Part shown: positions 59,638-64,000 of the stretch, piece after piece
Layout of the letters: each line of letters opens with the position of its first letter
How positions within the stretch are numbered: the stretch's first letter is position 1
NCBI GenBank assembly: GCA_040429635.1
Contig: CP158972.1
Coordinates: 2,738,001-2,802,000, forward strand
Length of the DNA: 64,000 nt
DNA from: Tamlana crocina
GTDB lineage: Bacteria > Bacteroidota > Bacteroidia > Flavobacteriales > Flavobacteriaceae
Direction: 5' to 3'
Program-made: the position numbers and the translations under genes
The notes under the pieces: generated by a model
Database searches by the model: none
What the model saw: only the letters and a program-made list of their open reading frames with translations
Told to the model about the DNA's origin: nothing

Positions 59638-60595
59638 AAAAGGTATCCATAATTTTTGTAACTACTGCGGCCTCTTCTACGGAGCATGGATTTTCGTTTT
59701 CTCCTAAAAAGTAGCCAACCACCTTCTCTATCATAGGTTGCTGCACGTGTTTAGGACTTTCGAACTTAAAAGTTTCCGTTTTATCACTAGTTTCAACACT
59801 AATTTCATCACTGTAAAAAGAAAACGAAATAGTGCCTTTTTCTCCAGTAATAATACATCTATCCCTGTCTTTAGAAGCAGCGAAATCCCAACTACCTTTA
59901 AAATGAACACCATTTTTAAATGCCAATTCACCCCTAACAACATCACCTGTTGAGATATTATTATCAATATACCCTTTGTTTATTTTGGCAACTTCACCAA
60001 AATAATGATACATTAAATCTATTTGGTGTGGTGCTATATCATGAAAATAACCACCACCCGAAACTTCAGGATTTATCCGCCAATTTTCATCGGTTTTGGC
60101 TATTAAATTGGCGTTTTGAGATTGTGCAATATCAATTTCTGCCGAAGATACTTTACCAATTGCATTGGCTTCTAACAATTCCTTAACCTTGATAAACAAA
60201 GGTAAATTTCTACGATAATGCGCTACGGTAACCTTTACATTGCTTTGGTTCACTATTCCTAAAAGCTCATCGGCCTCCTTACTATTTAGTACCATGGGCT
60301 TTTCTAAGTACACATTTTTACCGGCTTGAATGGCTTGTTTTGTATAGTTTAAGTGTGAAGAAGGCGGAGTTGCTATATACACAGCATTCACCTTTTTATC
60401 GTTAATTAACTCTGAAGCACTCGTAGTATAATTTGGTACATGATGCCGCGCGGCAAAATCCTTTACTTTTTCCTCATTTCGACGCATGACACTTATTAAA
60501 GACGAGTTCTGTACCTTTTGAAAAGCAGGACCACTTTTAATTTCCGCAACATCGCCACAACCTATAATCCCCCAATTGATATTTCTTATAGTCAT
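59624..60595 (-). CDS. Gfo/Idh/MocA-family NAD(P)-dependent oxidoreductase
   Basis: A cytoplasmic oxidoreductase. The Rossmann motif GIIGCGDVAE follows a start at 60595 (MTIRNINWG), better than the Met at 60634, which adds 13 residues without homology. The EKP motif (LEKPM, around residue 95 of the shorter form) and the C-terminal alpha/beta domain with GGGYFHDIAPHQIDLMYH place it in the family. It could oxidise or reduce a sugar or uronate released in the pathway. It is first in the eight-gene right operon, and a phased operator is 150-190 bases upstream. Confidence 0.88.
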   Translation of the reverse strand: MTIRNINWGIIGCGDVAEIKSGPAFQKVQNSSLISVMRRNEEKVKDFAARHHVPNYTTSASELINDKKVNAVYIATPPSSHLNYTKQAIQAGKNVYLEKPMVLNSKEADELLGIVNQSNVKVTVAHYRRNLPLFIKVKELLEANAIGKVSSAEIDIAQSQNANLIAKTDENWRINPEVSGGGYFHDIAPHQIDLMYHYFGEVAKINKGYIDNNISTGDVVRGELAFKNGVHFKGSWDFAASKDRDRCIITGEKGTISFSFYSDEISVETSDKTETFKFESPKHVQQPMIEKVVGYFLGENENPCSVEEAAVVTKIMDTFCGIE

Positions 60596-60747
60596 ATAAT
60601 TACAAGTTATCTCGCTTAAAGTAGCATTTTGCACTTGAGATGATGTTTTGTCTGATTTTAAATAATGTAAATTGATAAATTCATTGACTAAAACCTCTAC
60701 TTATGCCCGAGGGCAGAGGTCCTAAATTCAATTTTTAAAAATAATGT

Positions 60748-60783
60748 TAAAGATAAAATTTGAAATCTGTAGACCTGTCCTGT
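60748..60783 (-). promoter_or_regulatory. Operator plus -7 element upstream of right operon (site 8)
   Basis: Minus strand: ACAGGACA (60783-60776), 20 bases, then TATCTTTA (60755-60748), one change from TAnnTTTG. The upstream half repeat is partial (CCGCACA). It would drive the operon from the oxidoreductase to GH106, with a leader of about 150 bases. Confidence 0.65.
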
Positions 60784-60858
60784 ACTGTGCGGTAATTGCT
60801 AGCGAAAAAGAAAAAATCACTTTACATTGAACGAACAAACCATTTTGACCCAATTAGC

Positions 60859-62718
60859 TCAAATGGAATCCGTACTCACTAAAACCATCCAATCTTTATC
60901 AATTTCTGACGGTGGCTCTCCTAATTCAACTATTCCCGGGCCCTTGACCGAAGAAATCCTGCCTTCTTGCAAATCACCGCCCTTCCTTGGGTCAAACCAT
61001 TTTATTTTATATGAGTTAGTAGAGGCTCCTAAATCTAGGTTTATTTCACCTGCATTCGCTTCTGTATAAATAGCATAAACCTCCCCTTCCTTGGCTAAAC
61101 AATATGATATTTCTTCGGAAATTACTAAATCATCACTCGGTTCCATTTTCCAAAACGGGATATAATTATTGAAAAAATGCAAAGCATATCTGTTTTGATC
61201 CCAAAACAAGTCGCGACTTCTAAAATCCTGACATGTTAAATCGGAATTAGGACTGGCATAGCCAAAATACCATTCAACCCCATAACCACCTGCCATCAGC
61301 GTACCGTACATAACCCTTCCTCTGGCATAATTATGTTCTGGATCTTCATCGTCGGGTAATAATGCAATATTTGCTTTTCCCGGTTCATCAACGGCCAAAG
61401 CCCACTTTTTACCTGTGGCGTCCGATTTTTCCCTCCATTTTAAAACCCTTCCATGAACATCATTAAAATCTGGATGACTAAGTTGCAAAGACGCTCCCGT
61501 TAAGGGTGATTTGTCTCCAATAAAATCGTAGTACCTATCGTCCTTATTTGGGAAGGTATGCAAAACCAAATGACTCTTATAAGCATCTAATTTTGAAACG
61601 TAGTCCGCTACTTTTAGGACTTCCTCAGTAGGTTGATTATTTTCTTCTCCTAAATTCCAGTTCAATGACAAATGGTGCCCAAAACGTGCAATAAGCTCGC
61701 GGTAATACAATTTACCTTCTGTACCAAAAACGCCCTTATCCATTAAATGGTCGGTTTCAGTTTCGTGGGTTTTAAAATGTAAAAACATGCCTTTGGTTTC
61801 AGCATATTCAAATATGCGCTCCCATTGGTCTAGTTTAGAAACATCAAACCGTGTTTTGTGGAACATGCTTTCCCACGCTTCTTTATTTTTCTTTACACTG
61901 GCGTAAGTTTCGTAATCTTCAATCGGGACTTTTAATAAATGAGGGAAAATATTTCGGTCGTCTCCATCAACATTAAAGGTTAAAAAAGAAAATACATTTA
62001 ATTCCTCACTTGCCAAATAGTTGATAGCTCCCATAAGGTTCTTTCCTTTGGTTTCTTGCCATAGGTATGGAGCGGCAATATCATCAAAATCTTTAGCATG
62101 TGGCTCCCATGCTTTTTGAAAACCGAGTGCATTGGTAGACACATCAAAATCAGTATAGGCGAGTAAATTCTCGGGAGCATCCACTCCCAATTTTATAAAA
62201 TATTTTTGGCTGTCCGCAAACTTGAGATATGATTCACCAACATACTGCAACTTTCCTTTAGCCCTATTGTCAACACCCGTTTTATCAGATTCTGTAATGG
62301 TAAAACTACCCGTTTGCCCATCCACAAAACCGGCATTTGAGGCATTGGACACATCTTCTGCAATGGCAACATTTTCTCCTTCCTTAAAAGAAACGTTATA
62401 GGTCCATTCCCCAATAGCATTGGGCGTAAAACGGACCTGCCAAATATCTCCTTTATCTGCACTTGTATTGGCAGCATTGCCATCGGCAGCATAAAACCCT
62501 GGGATAACAAATGTGTTTTCACCATTTTTGAACGTTACATCCAAGCGATAGTTCAAAAATGGATTGTTAGCATCCATTTCACTAGTTTCCGGACCTTTAA
62601 AATTAAGCACAATTCTGTGCCACTTTTTTAATTGACCATCAATTTTAGCAACCTTTTGTTGTTGACAAGAACTGAGAATTAGGAGAAAGAAGAATAGAAA
62701 ATTAAGAAGTTTATTCAT
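60859..62718 (-). CDS. DUF5060 domain glycosidase-like lipoprotein
   Basis: A 619-residue lipoprotein (lipobox LSSC). Residues about 25-145 form a DUF5060 beta-sandwich (KWHRIVLNFKGPETSE, then WQVRFTPNAIGEWTYNVSF). The middle is a TIM barrel (MGAINYLASEELNVFSFLTF) with likely catalytic acids in NWNLGEENNQ and ALAVDEPG. A C-terminal beta-domain follows (YCLAKEGEVYAIYTEAN). The arrangement resembles DUF5060/DUF4038 glycosidases of clan GH-A. Substrate unknown. It is 11 bases downstream of the BNR-4 lyase gene and belongs to that operon rather than the one starting at 60634. Confidence 0.82.
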   Translation of the reverse strand: MNKLLNFLFFFLLILSSCQQQKVAKIDGQLKKWHRIVLNFKGPETSEMDANNPFLNYRLDVTFKNGENTFVIPGFYAADGNAANTSADKGDIWQVRFTPNAIGEWTYNVSFKEGENVAIAEDVSNASNAGFVDGQTGSFTITESDKTGVDNRAKGKLQYVGESYLKFADSQKYFIKLGVDAPENLLAYTDFDVSTNALGFQKAWEPHAKDFDDIAAPYLWQETKGKNLMGAINYLASEELNVFSFLTFNVDGDDRNIFPHLLKVPIEDYETYASVKKNKEAWESMFHKTRFDVSKLDQWERIFEYAETKGMFLHFKTHETETDHLMDKGVFGTEGKLYYRELIARFGHHLSLNWNLGEENNQPTEEVLKVADYVSKLDAYKSHLVLHTFPNKDDRYYDFIGDKSPLTGASLQLSHPDFNDVHGRVLKWREKSDATGKKWALAVDEPGKANIALLPDDEDPEHNYARGRVMYGTLMAGGYGVEWYFGYASPNSDLTCQDFRSRDLFWDQNRYALHFFNNYIPFWKMEPSDDLVISEEISYCLAKEGEVYAIYTEANAGEINLDLGASTNSYKIKWFDPRKGGDLQEGRISSVKGPGIVELGEPPSEIDKDWMVLVSTDSI

Positions 62719-62729
62719 TTTATATTGAC

Positions 62730-64000
62730 TTAATCAACAACTATTTTTTTAACTAGCTTACTATTTTCGTTGGATAATTCTAAAAAATAAATCCCTTGAG
62801 TTTGGTTTGAAAAGTCTACTTTGTTTTCAGAAACACTTCCACTTTGAATAACTTGACCTTGAATATTAAATAAGTTATACTTAAAGTTTTGACTATTAGA
62901 TTTAACGTTGAAAACACCTTTGCTAGGATTAGGATAAACCAATACTTTTGGGATATTAAAGTCGTTTGCACTTAAAGCTGTCTTCAACTCAAACTCAATT
63001 TTATCAGGTTCGCTTGATAATGATCTTCGTTGCGTAAGCCTTACTGTGTTTTCACCTTGATTTAAAGTAATATTTGGAATTCTTGTCTCTAAATATATAT
63101 TCCAGTCAAAGGTCCTTGTAATTAAAACATCGTCGTATAAAGTTCCGTTTATTTCAATATCCATGATGGAATCATCTCTATTTCTATTTGCTGCAAAAAG
63201 AATAAAATCATAAGTACCAGCAGTGGCAACTTGAAATTTATGTTCTATAAACTGATTTGAAGCAAAAGCGTCTATATATTCTCCTCCTGATGCCGAAGTA
63301 CTCGACCCTATATTTATGTCAGTACTAGCTGTTGTATAATCTTCAGCTTCTAATGCTATTAAAACTGGGGCATTAGTTTCTGATAATGTAAATTCCTGAA
63401 AATACAATGGGCGCTTATCTCCAACTCCTGGTGTATTGTTCCCTGTATCTTCCATGAGATAAACATATAGTTTATTACCAGTAACGAAAGCATCAAAATG
63501 AGCGAAATTTAAAGACTCTGTTCCAGTATATACTATTTCCCAATCACTTGCACCTTCTAATGTTGTTTTTATATTGACCTTTCCTGCTATAAGCTCTACC
63601 ATAAACACATGATTTTTATAGCTATAAATTTCCCCACGAACTTGTGGATTTGGGATGAGCCCATCTACATTGCTAGAAAAATTAATATCAGTAGCCAACT
63701 TGTAATAGTGTACATTTCTATTATCAACACGTTGCACAAAATGAATCGCACCATTTTCAGTAACTGTCCACGCTGGATCGGAAGACGAACGAGGCAATGA
63801 AACTGTCCCATAATCATCTCCTGGTTGTGCTATTTGAACCGGATCTGAATTAGGATTAATATTATTTCTGATTGGTAAAGCAATAGAAGTATCATTTACA
63901 TCAAACCAAGGTGTAGATGCGTTTGCAGGAATTCCGTTGGTGTATGCATAATATAATCCGCTATTTAACATATACCCATTACTAGTATTTGTATCACTAT
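62730..64000 (-). CDS. BNR-4 family lyase with CBM6-like and T9SS domains (partial, N-terminus off window)
   Basis: The frame is open to the right edge (the residues before Met at 63971 read SDTNTSNGY), so the true start is outside. Visible: the C-terminal half of a BNR-4 propeller (SNGYMLNSGLYYAYTNG, then NGAIHFVQRVDNRNVHYYKL), a CBM6-like domain (about VLIALEAEDYTTASTDINIG to DKIEFEL) and a T9SS type A sorting domain (PKVLVYPNPSKGVF, ending KIVVD). It is related to PL24/PL25-type lyases and a second candidate ulvan lyase of the locus, exported by T9SS. The catalytic His residues would lie in the missing part. Confidence 0.82.
   Translation of the reverse strand, partial: SDTNTSNGYMLNSGLYYAYTNGIPANASTPWFDVNDTSIALPIRNNINPNSDPVQIAQPGDDYGTVSLPRSSSDPAWTVTENGAIHFVQRVDNRNVHYYKLATDINFSSNVDGLIPNPQVRGEIYSYKNHVFMVELIAGKVNIKTTLEGASDWEIVYTGTESLNFAHFDAFVTGNKLYVYLMEDTGNNTPGVGDKRPLYFQEFTLSETNAPVLIALEAEDYTTASTDINIGSSTSASGGEYIDAFASNQFIEHKFQVATAGTYDFILFAANRNRDDSIMDIEINGTLYDDVLITRTFDWNIYLETRIPNITLNQGENTVRLTQRRSLSSEPDKIEFELKTALSANDFNIPKVLVYPNPSKGVFNVKSNSQNFKYNLFNIQGQVIQSGSVSENKVDFSNQTQGIYFLELSNENSKLVKKIVVD

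Noticed and set aside
1-64000. CRISPR arrays, tRNA or rRNA genes, phage genes
   Set aside because: No regularly spaced repeats, no clover-leaf or ribosomal RNA signature, and no phage structural genes were seen; the only mobile DNA is the decayed IS remnants.

Overview
The window is almost entirely one large carbohydrate-use region from a marine Bacteroidota, most likely a member of the Flavobacteriaceae. The evidence is the low G+C content, tandem SusC/SusD pairs, many outer-membrane lipoproteins, C-terminal type IX secretion (T9SS) sorting domains, and promoters with the Bacteroidota -7 element TAnnTTTG. The gene set points to ulvan, the sulfated rhamnose/uronic-acid polysaccharide of green algae (Ulva): two PL28-type ulvan lyases, two proteins of the BNR-4 (PL24/PL25-like) lyase superfamily, three formylglycine sulfatases, four GH78 and one GH106 alpha-L-rhamnosidases, a GH105 unsaturated uronyl hydrolase, GH2, GH3, GH35-like and GH43-like enzymes, and toroid-fold uronate-active proteins. 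The species cannot be named from the sequence, and substrate assignment is by family and context.

Layout, left to right, nearly all on the minus strand. (1) 1-10054: a sugar-cleavage operon read from the right: GH78, DUF1080, heparinase II/III-like protein, GH35-like enzyme, sulfatase, and a CBM9/PKD protein cut by the left edge. (2) 10157-22117: isomerase-like enzyme and three GH78 enzymes with a sulfatase. (3) 22302-23183: a single plus-strand AraC-family regulator, the only transcription factor seen, ending in a strong bidirectional terminator. (4) 23254-34371: the uptake block, two SusC/SusD pairs plus a surface lipoprotein. (5) 34372-38346: a plus-strand lipoprotein PL28 lyase and a graveyard of IS3 and IS1182-like remnants. 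(6) 38347-45274: secreted PL28 lyase with a toroid-fold lipoprotein (candidate oligosaccharide dehydratase), then a multidomain BNR-4 lyase. (7) 45622-46834: a GH106 tail duplicate, a three-gene operon of very small proteins, and a palindromic repeat. (8) 46850-60634: an eight-gene operon: oxidoreductase, GH43-like, GH3, GH105, sulfatase, GH2, GH106. (9) 60859-64000: DUF5060 glycosidase-like protein and a BNR-4 lyase cut by the right edge.

How it would work (inference from families): secreted lyases cut ulvan, SusC/SusD import the oligomers, sulfatases remove sulfate, GH105 and perhaps the dehydratase deal with terminal uronates, and GH78/GH106/GH3/GH43/GH2 release rhamnose, xylose and uronates.

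The most interesting signal is non-coding. A direct repeat (CAKGAYA and CAGGAYA, 10 bp apart) ends 20-21 bp upstream of a -7-like element at eight places, in front of the transporter operon, both PL28 genes, the BNR-4 lyase, the GH78 operon, the large right-hand operon and, unexpectedly, the small-protein operon that starts with an unannotated 46-residue, three-cysteine peptide. This looks like the operator of the locus's own AraC-family activator.
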